DNA from: Amoebidium appalachense
Taxonomy: Eukaryota > Ichthyosporea
NCBI GenBank assembly: GCA_963693365.1
Contig: CAVNZM010000007.1
Coordinates: forward strand, 10,540,001 to 10,604,000
Length of the DNA: 64,000 bases
Direction: 5' to 3'
The first letter of the stretch is position 1; each line of letters opens with the position of its first letter. The notes below the pieces were generated by a model, which saw nothing but the letters and a program-made list of their open reading frames with translations, was not told the DNA's origin and did not search any database. The position numbers were made by a program, and so were the translations under genes. Shown in pieces: positions 1 to 11,292 of the stretch.

Positions 1-770
1 CCCCTCCGACCACTCACCCCCTTCTGCCCAACCCTCCCCCCACAACACACACACACACACACACAAACACACATACACACCAAAAAACCGTGTCCTATAA
101 TTTGACATATCAAAGTATAGAAAACACACACGCACTTGAAGTGTATTAGGAGTAGTTATCGTCGTGTAGCCACCTTACAAGATATCAAAACAACCCACAG
201 TAAGGTCATGTGCATCGACAGGAAAGGCGGGCCACCGCCCGGGGGGAGGGGGGGGGGGGGACAGTGTACTATCGGGTACGAGGTACACACGGGAGAGGGG
301 GGGGGGGGGGGGAGGGGTAACGGACTAGTATGCAGCCATCGTGTGGAGGAGGGTCCAAGAATGGCGGCCTATCTCAGCCCGGTCAGGGGGGCACTGCACT
401 TCTACACTCTCGGGGGTGGGGGGGCAGGCGGGGAGGGAGTGGACGGTGGGGGGGCAGGTGTTGACGGTGGATCCGTGTGTTGTTTGTCCTTGGTGCCTGC
501 ATCCTGCAAGTCATGCAAAGCGCAGGGGTAACGGAGGCAGGGGCCGGCCAGGGGAAGGGGGAGAAGGGGGGGGTGGGGGGGGGGGGGTGGGGGGGCGGGC
601 AGGCGGTGGGGAGAGGGAAGGAGGGGGGTTAAATGGGGTATTATGTCTAGTATAGGCCCAATAGTAGCATATACAATCACTGCGACAAAGAAGATGCGAC
701 AACCAAAAGGGCAAGTACGCAGTTACACTTCAGTCTCAACCAGCTATGTGTCATCAGGTGTAGGAAGTCA

Positions 771-809
<39 letters not shown>

Positions 810-963
810 TGGATGTGTGCCTGTGAGTGTTTGTGCGTGTGCGTGTGTGTGTGAGTGTGTGTGTGCATGGATGTGTGTGGGGGGGGGGAAGGGAGGCGAA
901 TGGGAAGAGGGGCTGAGGATAACGGGTGAAGAAGAAAGGATGGGTGGGCCGGGGCGGAAGGGT

Positions 964-998
<35 letters not shown>

Positions 999-2649
999 AT
1001 AACGCACGTATGCTGCACCTGGAAAATGCAGCTTTGCCTTCTGGTCCTTGGCCCATCCTCTAAAGTCACTACACGCACGGCATGGCTTTTTACCCTCGGG
1101 GGCTACCTCGGCCTCCTGCCCTGCTGCTGTGTCGTAGTGGCCCCGTGACCCTCCCATCGTGTGTGTGTGCGTGTGTGCGTGTGTGTGTATGTCGTCGGTA
1201 TATGTGTGCCTAAAAGGATTTGCGCTTTATTTCTCTGTGTGTTAAGGTTTTTGTAGGCAGTTTGTGGTGGTAGCGGGTGTGTAGCCTCCACTGATGAGTG
1301 ATGAAGCTTCTTTGAAAGACGTGAACGTGAGTAACTCTCTGCCGTGCGGAACACTTGGATGTGTAGATGTCTGGTGCCCTGCGGCCATTCGTGTTAATTT
1401 CTTGCTACTGTGTGCCATACTACGTACTGTATAGATGTGCTTATGTAAACACACATCCCTGTTGCCCCATCCCCGCCCCGACCGACCAAAAAATGCCACC
1501 ACGCACCACCATGGCCAATATATCCCCCACACACAGGTGCTTGCTGATGGAGCTTGCCCAGATCCAAGTGCTACAAGCAAGTGTTACACCCCCAGTACAA
1601 AGAACGAGCACCTACCTCAAGAGTGACTTTCAAGCCCTCGTTGCTGCTACAACTATTCTGCAATAGTTCGAATGTTTTACACGTGGCAAGTGCCAAGGTT
1701 TTGATTTTCCGGAAAGGCCGAAAAGTGAAAAAGCGATCCGTGCCTGACTTTGCAGTGATTTGATTGGCGCACTAAAGCCAAGCGCGCCATGATGACGTCA
1801 GCTTGGACTGTTTGCGCAACCCCAGTTTATCTGTGATCATCATTCACGACAACCACCACCTGGGCACACTAACATGCCATTGAATGCCCATGCCACATGT
1901 GCTGAGAGCATCATTTCACGTGCAGTGGCCCGATTTACACCATTTACAAGGTTCTCACGTGCACATATGATGTGCATAAGAAAAATATTTCTTATCCGAT
2001 GTCGGTGTCGCGACCAGTGGCAAACTTTAGTTGGCTACATGTGACACAATATGCAAGAAGAGCAACTACATAGCTGCAGCGGGACCACTGAAGCATGGTA
2101 CAGTGCTAATGGGTACAGAGAGGAGACAAGAAAGCACACAGATGGCTCGATGCACAAACGGGGCAGTTGCATGTGCAGCTTGAGTATTACTGAGCTCGAC
2201 GTACGTATATACGTACACATATGCAACGTTCTGCCCGCATCCACCTGCAGGGTTCAACGGCCCACAAGTGCGCTTGATACCCATTTATTGAAACTTCGCT
2301 GCTGGACAGATACAAGAATATGCGATATGCGAATAAATATTCATGTCACTCATGTGCATACGTCCGTTTCACACGGCGAGAGAAATGAGAGAAAGTGCAT
2401 GCGTTTTAGGGGCATTGCGGCTCTGACATCGGATCTTGGAATTATGTAGGATCTAATGCATGTGAAAGGGCATTGGCTACCCCATTGAATGGGGCAAACC
2501 TGAAGCAAATAGAACCAACCTTAAACTACCTATATATAGTTATGTCATAGTTCCTACATTTCTATTGGTAATTTTTGATCCAATCATCACGCTCAACTCT
2601 CACCCGAACATTCCAGACAATGACACCTGATAAATCACCACAAGAAGCT
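1..2649. other. Upstream non-coding region
   Basis: No gene is supported here. The first kilobase is a patchwork of G-runs (about 240-260, 297-313, 568-600, 962-997), a (GT)n tract at 774-805 and a second GT-rich stretch at 820-880. From about 1000 to 2640 the sequence is of ordinary complexity, but the open frames are short and show no recognisable domain. A perfect TGACGTCA palindrome lies at 1793-1800. The last 200 bases lead into the TATA box of the secreted-protein gene. Confidence 0.6.
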
Positions 2650-2651
2650 GG

Positions 2652-2659
2652 TATAAAAG
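2652..2659 (+). promoter_or_regulatory. TATA box of the secreted-protein gene
   Basis: TATAAAAG lies 98 bases upstream of the ATG at 2750. A transcript starting about 30 bases downstream would have a 5' leader of roughly 65 bases, rich in C, T and CA. The inverted paralogue at 36279 shares the pyrimidine-rich leader but shows no TATA box at the matching place. Confidence 0.6.
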
Positions 2660-2749
2660 GGCCACACCCCACCCATAATTCACAATTCTTTCTCCACACA
2701 CACACACCTAATTCTCACCCTCCCTCTCTCTTTTTCTCTCACCCCCACC

Positions 2750-3168
2750 ATGGCCGTGCCCTTTTTCTTTTTGTCTGCGCTGCTGGCCGTGGGCACGTCT
2801 GCCCCCGTCATGTGGTCGTGGGGAGGGCCCCAGGCGGCGGCGCTGCAACGGGAGGCTGTGGACGTGGACATGGCCCTGGCTGAGGCCCAGCAGACCCCCG
2901 GCTACGGTGGCGGTGGGTGCCGTGTGTATGGGGGATTCGTGTTTGTGATGTGATAAAGCCCTTGTCTGTGACTTTTTTCCCGGTGTCGGTGACTGTGGTT
3001 GACAATCATTACATGGTCCATGTTGCACACGTGCAGGGAAGTGGCATCTTTTTCTTGCAAGCAGTAATTTGCTGCCTCCGTGTGATGCCCGCCAGGGAGA
3101 GCTTTGCTGACTGATTTTTTGTTTATGCAGCTCCATGGCCAGTAGAAAGTCCAGTCTACGAAGGTGGA

Positions 3169-3199
<31 letters not shown>

Positions 3200-3410
3200 A
3201 CCACCACCACCACCAGCACGGTGACCACAATCCTTCACGACGATGACCACAAATCAGCACTCGAGTCCACCAGTGGTGGCCATGGCCTTGCCCAAGTTCC
3301 AAGTTGTCCTCGCAACATATAGTATAACTGCTATAGTAACTTAATGTAGCTTCCGATTCCCCCCCCCCCTTTTCAAACTTTCAATTTTTCATTGTCGTCA
3401 AATCATCAAA

Positions 3411-3470
<60 letters not shown>

Positions 3471-4762
3471 ACACAATCTTCCTTCTGGTTGGTTACTAAT
3501 ATGGGTTTTTTTCCTCCGGGGGAGGGGGGGGGGGGAGGGGAGGGGACAGGGGAAAGACTGGGGGGAGGGGGAGGGGGGGGGGGGGGGGGGGGGGCTCCAT
3601 CTGACAGGCAGTTTGATAAGTTTTACGTAGTATTATGAGATCTGTGCGCGCGCCTAACTAAAGTTTATGATGATTTAACTGAGGATTATTTGGCATTTTT
3701 TAGTGTAAGACTAAGCCTGTTTCCACCCTCACTGCAGGCTCGGAGATTCCCCAAACCTCTACCGTCACCCAGTATGCTATTGGTTGGTGCCCGCCCTCCT
3801 TCCCCTCCCTTCACACACTCACAGGTGCACGTCCATGAGGCCCCTAGGGTAGGCTGTGCAGATGGTGATTACACACATTGCGTATAGTTTTAACACAGCT
3901 ACAACATGTCTAGTGTCACATACACAGTGACGTGCAATCATAAATCAAATCCCCATTTTTGTACAAAAATTTTGAGCAGTACTACCGTTGAAGCGCATGC
4001 AAACATGAAAACTCGAAGGATCTTTCTAGTAATCTTTCCGTACAGAACAGTGTGTTATTACTGATTGTGCATTTTCAGCCACCTCTGTTCCCGGGCAGGC
4101 CACCATTGTCGTTGGGCCATCAGTGACCAGCCCCTACCTGCTGATGCCTGGCTCCTCCTCCACCGTCCCCCTCAGCATCCGCCCCCTTGGCGAGGAGACA
4201 CGTATGTACCATCCCCCTTGCTGCATGCACATCATGCTTGCTTCCTTCGCTTTTGATGGTCGTTTTTTGTGCCTTCGGAATGTCCCAAGATCTTCACTCT
4301 CTATTCGAAATTCAGCATCTGCTTTTTCCTTGCATACTTGTGTCTTGCCACACTGGTTTTTTTTTTTTTTTTCACTTGAAAATACTGCGCTAAATTGCAA
4401 AAGAGGTAATTTGAAGACTTCCGTACAGACAACATTAACATTCCGTTGTCACTCCGTTTTTTTTTTTTTTTTTTTTTTTTTTTTGGGGGGGGGGGGGGGG
4501 GGAGGAGAGAGGGGGGGGAGGGGGGGGGGGGGGGGGGCTCATTGGAAAGATGAAACTCACCACAGCCCCACCACCCACAGAGGCACCCATGTCGTCCGCC
4601 AGCCCCTCCCCTGCCAGTGCCAGCCCTGCGGGTGCATCCACTTCCATGCCTAACCCCTCTCAGGCCCCCACATACACCAGCCCCAAACACAGCCCCACCG
4701 TAGCCACCATCACGGCTACCGGCACAGTCCAGGCCACGGCAACGGCTACTATTGGTGCTTAG
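2750..4762 (+). CDS. Small secreted protein, four exons, Ser/Thr/Ala/Pro-rich C-terminus (copy 1)
   Basis: Exons 2750-2912, 3738-3782, 4079-4201 and 4581-4762 join in phase 1 at every junction and encode 170 residues ending in TAG. The product starts with a clear signal peptide (MAVPFFFLSALLAVGTS), so it should enter the secretory pathway. The C-terminal exon is low-complexity, rich in Ser, Ala, Pro and Thr, and ends with alternating Thr and small hydrophobic residues (GTVQATATATIGA), which looks mucin-like. No cysteines, catalytic motif or known domain are visible, so no function is assigned. The exon model rests on comparison with the inverted copy at 33055-36279: exon order and phases match and exon 3 is 123 nt in both. 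The donor of exon 1 (G|GTGGGT) is the weakest site. Introns contain C-runs, G-runs and a T-run/G-run junction at 4457-4502. A TATA box precedes it. Confidence 0.75.
3361..3595. repeat. Homopolymer cluster in intron 1 of the secreted-protein gene
   Basis: This includes a C-run of about 44 bases (3413-3456) followed by (CA)n, then G-runs at 3521-3535 and about 3570-3594. It is simple-sequence DNA inside the first intron with no coding potential. Confidence 0.9.
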
Positions 4763-5444
4763 CAGCCAATGAGAATGGGCCGTAGGCACGTGCGGTATGC
4801 ACCATATATGTACCGGCATGTACTTTGAATGCAATGACTTAAAGATCGCTGCTAGTACTTCAGGCCACCCGATTTTACATTTATTTTTAGGTTACTGTCA
4901 CATGAAACCCTCTCATCTATGATATGGGGGGTAGGGTAAGCCCGCTCTGGTATGCGATGAGTGAATGCAGACAAAGGCATTGGGCCAACCGGTACCGTGT
5001 ACCTTGACCGAAAAGGTGGTCCCAGCCAATTTTGATTAATGTTGCCATTGTGTCAGTTTGTCATATTATCACTACCCCCCCCCCCCCCCCCCCCCCCCCC
5101 CACCCACCCACCCACCCCACCCCCCGTCCCCCCCTCCCCCTCCCCCACCCAACCACCCTCCCCCTCCCGTCCCACCCACCCACCCACACAAAAATCACCC
5201 CATCAAAGAAAAAAAACAAAAAGAAAAACCGTCCCGGGTCCTTCAACAACAGCACAATCACTTACACACATATTTCCGATATACCGCTTCCCTGTTAGCT
5301 CTCTCCCGCCCGCCACACCGTCGCACAACATGCCTCTCATTCCCTCCATTCTAGTGAGTTACGAGCCCTCCCCTGTGCTATTTCCCTTCCCCTCCTGCTT
5401 TCTCATAGGCCTCCATTCCGAAGGAAGTGGACATCAGTCCCTCC

Positions 5445-5486
<42 letters not shown>

Positions 5487-5544
5487 CCTCCCTCCCTCCC
5501 TTACAGACAAACACACACACACAAACACAAAGTAAACACAAAAC

Positions 5545-5586
<42 letters not shown>

Positions 5587-5621
5587 AGAAGAAGAAGAAG
5601 AAGAAGAATCCAGGAATGAAA

Positions 5622-5895
5622 TCTTTTTTTTCTTTTGACTCGGGTTTATTGATCCGTTGATGAAGGCAACGTGCAGCCACAGGCTACATAACCCACCAAT
5701 AGAACTGAAAAAGCCAAAGCGACGAAATAAAAATAAAGCGACAAGTGACAAAGGACACCAGCGGGCAAAACCTTAAGTGTACGTGTATGCGTGAAACTAG
5801 TGTGTTCCAACTAGTCATATGCATCGATGTTGACCAGACCACACTCCGCAAGAAGACATCATGACTGCGGCTTCCCAACAGGGCCCCCTCAAAAC
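5622..5895. repeat. Dispersed repeat, copy A (about 275 bp)
   Basis: This stretch is almost identical, and in the same orientation, to 29351-29626, about 23.7 kb away. Both begin after a short T-run with CTTTTGACTCGGGTTTATTG and end near CCCCTCAAAAC. Differences are scattered single bases. On the minus strand both copies keep a partly open frame, but no known transposon protein is recognisable. Defined edges and flanks that do not match suggest a mobile-element end or SINE-like unit. Confidence 0.8.
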
Positions 5896-6103
5896 ATATA
5901 TGGGCAACTGTCACCTTATCCCACCTTTGACATTCAACACAATGATTTTAGGAGAGTGTCGCTTTTGAAAACTTTGCAATTGTGTTATTATGGTACACAC
6001 TTTAATAGTCATCCAGAGTTGGTTTCTTTTCGCTCGGACTCCGACGGCCCGTCCTTTCGGATTCCTTCTTATCTTCTGCTCTTCGGTGCCGAAACCCCCC
6101 CTT

Positions 6104-6140
<37 letters not shown>

Positions 6141-6406
6141 TTCCCCCCTTCCTCCAAACGCCCCCTTTCCCCACCTTTTTCAACTAATGGTGGCGATCAG
6201 AGAAAGAAGAACAGGTAAGGTTTTCTCTTCTCTCTACAGTAGACTTCTATGCCCCAAACACGTGTTCCAGCACGCACAAACGTGTCCGCCCGCACACACA
6301 CACGCACGCACGCACTCACGCATGCACGCACTCACGCATGCACGCACGCTCCACATGCACGCACACACGCGCCCACATGTACGCACGCGTGCACACACGC
6401 CTGCGC

Positions 6407-6455
<49 letters not shown>

Positions 6456-6489
6456 CACACAGACACATGTACACACAGTGTCACACACA

Positions 6490-6520
<31 letters not shown>

Positions 6521-6534
6521 CACACACACGCACG

Positions 6535-6732
<198 letters not shown>

Positions 6733-6829
6733 CATGCACACACACACGCACGCACACACACACACACACTCAACACACACGCGCGCGCGTTCGCGCGCGC
6801 ACACACACAAACACACGAATAAAGAACCG

Positions 6830-7100
6830 CCCATTGGCGCACAACTTGAGAACCGCTGGTGAATCGTCAATCGTGATGCTGGGTCAACCAATCAGATGCG
6901 ATCAACAAACATCTGATTGGTAGACTTAAAATGTTTGCGCAACGCTTAACGCTTTTCGCTCCTGCACCAATCAGCGCAATCTGAATTTTGGAATACGAGT
7001 CCCCGACTCAGCTGAACTTCTTGTCACAGACTCACAGTACACACCTACTGTGTGCTTTGATGCCACAAGGCTTGTGCTCATTGGGGCTGCTGCCACACAG
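6830..7100. promoter_or_regulatory. CCAAT-box cluster upstream of the MFSD5-like gene
   Basis: At least five CCAAT or ATTGG motifs fall within 270 bases, 240 to 500 bases upstream of the ATG at 7336. Two of them form an inverted repeat: CCAATCAGATG near 6888 and CATCTGATTGG near 6910. CCAAT boxes are bound by NF-Y in eukaryotes; a promoter role here is inferred from position and clustering only. Confidence 0.4.
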
Positions 7101-7901
7101 CAGGTACCAATAGGCCGTAAGAAGAGAGCTACTGCGACCAGGGCTACTGTTAGCACGACCGCGGCACACACATTCCATTATCACCGGTTTGTTGTGACTA
7201 GCTAATGTTAGGATCGCAATTAGGACAATTTATCGTGTTCGAATTTGAGTAAGCCTTAGCCTTTCCACCACCCTGCACCCAGACAGGTCCGACCGACCAT
7301 ACCGCACACGCGCACCCACTATACACTAGCACACCATGTGGTACCAGGGGTCTTTTGTTGTGGCCGTGGCGCTAGCTACGGGGCTGTATGTGTTGGGCCG
7401 TGAAAGGAGCAGTGCAGCCAAGAATGTTGCGTTTGTGTCTTTCCAAAGAAACTACCTGCTGGTCTACTTGCTGGCTATGTTTGCCGACTGGTTGCAGGTA
7501 TGAACTCAGTCCCTCAGTGTCTGTTGTGTGCATGGACAGTGACACATACATACATACACGGACACCTTCACACGCACACAAATACACACACCATGCACAC
7601 TAGTACTGGCACAGACTCACAGATGGTACTACAAAGCAAATCACGCATGGCCACTCTCTCTATCACACACATTCATACGGCTGAAACCATGATAAGGCGC
7701 CACGGGTACTCCTTTGAAATGAATGAAAACCGGTTCCCTACTCGACGAACATCCCCAAAGACACACACACAGTAATGGCAGTATGTACAAACATGAATGG
7801 GCACACTTCCAGTTTCGCAGCAACAACTTGAAATGTACACTCCGCTGTGGCAAGCACTCATTCATACACTTTGGTATACACTGTGACCACACATGCATGC
7901 A

Positions 7902-7914
7902 CACACACACACAC

Positions 7915-7979
<65 letters not shown>

Positions 7980-8035
7980 TACACACACACACACATGCCA
8001 CACACGCACACACAACACACACACTGTGTCACACA

Positions 8036-8111
<76 letters not shown>

Positions 8112-8213
8112 CATTCACACGCTTTTAGGCAAACGCACACAAACACACACAAACACACACATGCACACACTCTGTGACACACACACACACACACACACAC
8201 TCACTCACTCACT

Positions 8214-8301
<88 letters not shown>

Positions 8302-8390
8302 TACACACACATGCCACACACGCACACACAACACATGCACACATGCACACACACAAACACACACATGCGCACACATGCACACACTCTGAG

Positions 8391-8462
<72 letters not shown>

Positions 8463-8497
8463 ATACACACACGCACACACAAAACACACACACACAG

Positions 8498-8585
<88 letters not shown>

Positions 8586-8636
8586 TCACACACTTTTAGG
8601 CACACGCACACAGACACACATACACGCACAAACACA

Positions 8637-8675
<39 letters not shown>

Positions 8676-8822
8676 CTTGACACACACACACACACATGCA
8701 TACACACAAACACACACAAACACACACATGCACACACTCTAAGGCACACACACACACGCACAAACACACACAAACACACACATGCACACACTCTAAGACA
8801 CACACACACAAACACACAAACA

Positions 8823-8858
<36 letters not shown>

Positions 8859-8860
8859 AT
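7902..8860. repeat. Large (CA)n microsatellite field in intron 1 of the MFSD5-like gene
   Basis: Nearly a kilobase of (CA)n on the plus strand is interrupted by recurring short spacers (for example TTTTAGGCA and CACTCTAAG), suggesting higher-order tandem duplication of CA blocks. The long open frames here encode only Thr/His or Cys/Val repeats. Confidence 0.95.
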
Positions 8861-9369
8861 AGTATACACCGTCTCGCACAAGGTGTAGTCACAAACACCC
8901 GCAGGTCTTGCATTCGATTTTGTAGCTGCTACTTTAACAGCTGAGACAGAACGGTGTGTGTAGATACACAATGTTACGTGGACACACACACACACATATA
9001 CAGGCACACACACACACAGGTTAATAACCTAACACACCTTTGCCTCGAGTAAACATCGTAAACCCCCCACACACATAATCACACGCACCCGTGACGCACG
9101 CACGTTGGCTACAGGCGCATGTAATGCAGCATCCGCACTCATGAATGCATAGAACCACACCCGCTTGCACGTGAACACATACACTCCCACACATACCTTG
9201 ACACACACAGACACATAGTATTACGCGGAAGGAAGAAGGAACAAAACAATGCAAGATGTTTAGGGGGAAAAAACTGCTGCTTGCCCCTAGGTCCTTGTTG
9301 TTCTTTCTTCCACTTATATGCCTTTTCGATACCCGTCTCCTCCCCCTTCCACCGTCTTTTATGTCTGGG

Positions 9370-10151
9370 GAAGGGGGGCGAAGAAGAAGCGGCGGCAGGG
9401 GGGGGGGGGGGGGGAGAATGCGAGGGGAAAGGCATGGAAGGAGGAAGATCATGTGTCTGCGGAATGGGTTAACAATTAACAAGGGGGATATCGGTGCTTG
9501 TGTTCGTCACAAGTATGGTGCCCTCAGGGTGGGGGGGGGAGGGGGGGGGAAGGAGGTGGGGGGGATGGCGGTGGTGGTGGTGGTGGGTGGGTGGGTGGTG
9601 GTGGTGGGTGGGGGAGCAAAGCAATAAGTATAATGGTGATGATGTGACGGTGACTATGGGCAAAGACGAGAGTTGTGGGCAAATGGGATGGCTTGGGTAG
9701 GGTTGCCCCCAGGGAGGGAGGGGAGGGGAGGTGGGGGAGGATATTCAAGGGAAGATGGTTTTTTTTTTTCCTTTCTTTCTTTTTTTTTTTTTTTTTTTTT
9801 TGGGGGGGGGGGGGGGAAACACTAATAGTTATCAACGTCCTTTCGCTCACCCCCTCCCCCTCCATCCCTCCTCCCTCTCCCCTCCCCCCCCCCCCCCCCC
9901 CCCCTTGCCCCCCACTCCCCCCTCCCTTAGTTGTGGAAGGGGTAGGAAGGGGGAGGGAGAATGGGAGAGGGGAAGAGTTGGGGGGGGGGGGGGGGAGGGG
10001 GGAGAGGGCAGGAGGAGGGGGGAAAGGAGAATGTTAACTATTAGTGCAAATTATTGGGAGGTCCAAACACATGTGATATCAAAACTAACAAGTCCCCCCC
10101 CCCCCCCCCCCCCCCTCTCCCCCCCCCCCCCCCCCCCCCTTTCACCCCCAG
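9370..10151. repeat. Mixed homopolymer field at the 3' end of the MFSD5-like intron
   Basis: G-runs (9400-9413, 9531-9600), a T-run/G-run junction (9770-9816), C-runs (9882-9904), G-rich stretches (9980-10020) and C-runs (10094-10139) lead to the acceptor CCCCCAG at 10151. The sense-strand C-run takes the place of a normal polypyrimidine tract. Confidence 0.9.
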
Positions 10152-11292
10152 GACCCCTACATTTACAAGCTGTATGTGGACTATGGCTATCCCAGAGAGG
10201 CCATTGCCCAACTCTTTGTGGGTGGATTCCTCTGTCGGTGCATTGGCTGACAAGTACGGTCCAAGGCGAATGTGCCTGCTGTATGCAGTGGGGTACATTG
10301 TTGCTGCGTGCACTAAGTTGATCAACCACTATTGGGTGTTGATGTTTGGGAGGATAATCCAGCGGCATAGCAACATCGATTCTATTTTCGGCGTTTGAGT
10401 CGTGGATGGTGTGTGAGCACAACAGGCGAGGGTTCGAACCCGAGCTACTCGGAGACACGTTCAGTCTCGACACTCGGTAATGGCTTGGTGGCTGTTTTGG
10501 CCGGACTGGTTGCTGAGGTCGTAGCAGCACACGTGGGCAGTGTGGGCCCGTTTCTTACCTCCATTCTGCCCCTATCAATCCTGCTCGTTATTGTGTGGAA
10601 ACATTGGCCCGAGAGTTACGGTGACAGCCATGCACCGGCAGGGGAGGCACTGAAACAGGTGTGGGACACGGTGGTGGGGAGTGGACCGGTTCTGAGTTTG
10701 GGCGCGGCACAGGCGTGCTTCGAGGGTGCCGTGTACACGTATGTGTTTATGTGGACCCCGACACTCGACCCTACTATCGATGATGGAAAGGAGGGTTCCT
10801 TGCCTCTCGGTGTAATTTTCGCCGTGATTATGGTGTGTATGATGGCGGGGTCGTTTGTGTTCAAGTTGATGACCAGGCGGGGTACTCTCGAACAAGTGTC
10901 TGTGGCTATACACGTGAATGCTGTGGTTGCTATGGCAACAGTAGTTAGTGCCGTGCAGGGGGGCAACACCTATTCCTTCCTTGGGCTTCTAGATCGCGAG
11001 GGAACAATCTACATTGCATTCCTCGCATTCCAGTTTACCACAAGAATGTTCTTCCCTGCATATGGAACCATTCGGTCGTCGGTTGTTTCCCGAGAAAATC
11101 CGCGCGGCGGTTATGAACATTTTCCGGATCCCCCTTAACGGGTTTGTGGTGCTGCTGCTCCTTAAGGTGAAATACTTCCCCACGGCTACCATATTTGGCA
11201 TTTGCACCATTGCGAACATGGTGGCTTTAGTACTTTACTTACGATTTGTTACCCTGCCAACACCAAAGGGGTATCAGGTGACTAGCACATAG

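Larger units (their letters stand above)
7336..11292 (+). pseudogene. MFSD5-like (molybdate-anion transporter family) MFS gene, frameshifted
   Basis: Exon 1 (7336-7497, 54 codons, donor GTATGA) ends in ADWLQ and exon 2 (from 10152, acceptor CCCCAG) continues DPYIYKLYVDYGY, matching the conserved N-terminal helix of MFSD5, a 12-helix major-facilitator transporter linked to molybdate uptake. Later landmarks also fit: LFSAFESWMVCEH, FEGAVYTYVFMWTPTLDP, and a C-terminal stretch ending at TAG 11292. Exon 2 changes reading frame about four times, near 10222, 10351, 10440 and 11088, each shift equal to one extra base or two missing ones. Near 10222 about eight residues normally present between helix 2 and the ADKYG loop also seem to be missing. 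This points to a decaying gene. Several shifts are next to short homopolymers, so base-calling errors are a real alternative. Between 10440 and 11088 more than 210 codons remain open. The 2.65-kb intron is mostly CA repeats and homopolymers. Confidence 0.8.

Noticed and set aside
7723-9013. Open frames of 266-339 codons
   Set aside because: Pure (CA)n translated as Thr-His or Cys-Val; it is the intron of the MFSD5-like gene.
10425-10445. GGGTTCGAACCCG, resembling a tRNA B box
   Set aside because: No cloverleaf surrounds it; it lies in coding sequence of the MFSD5-like gene.
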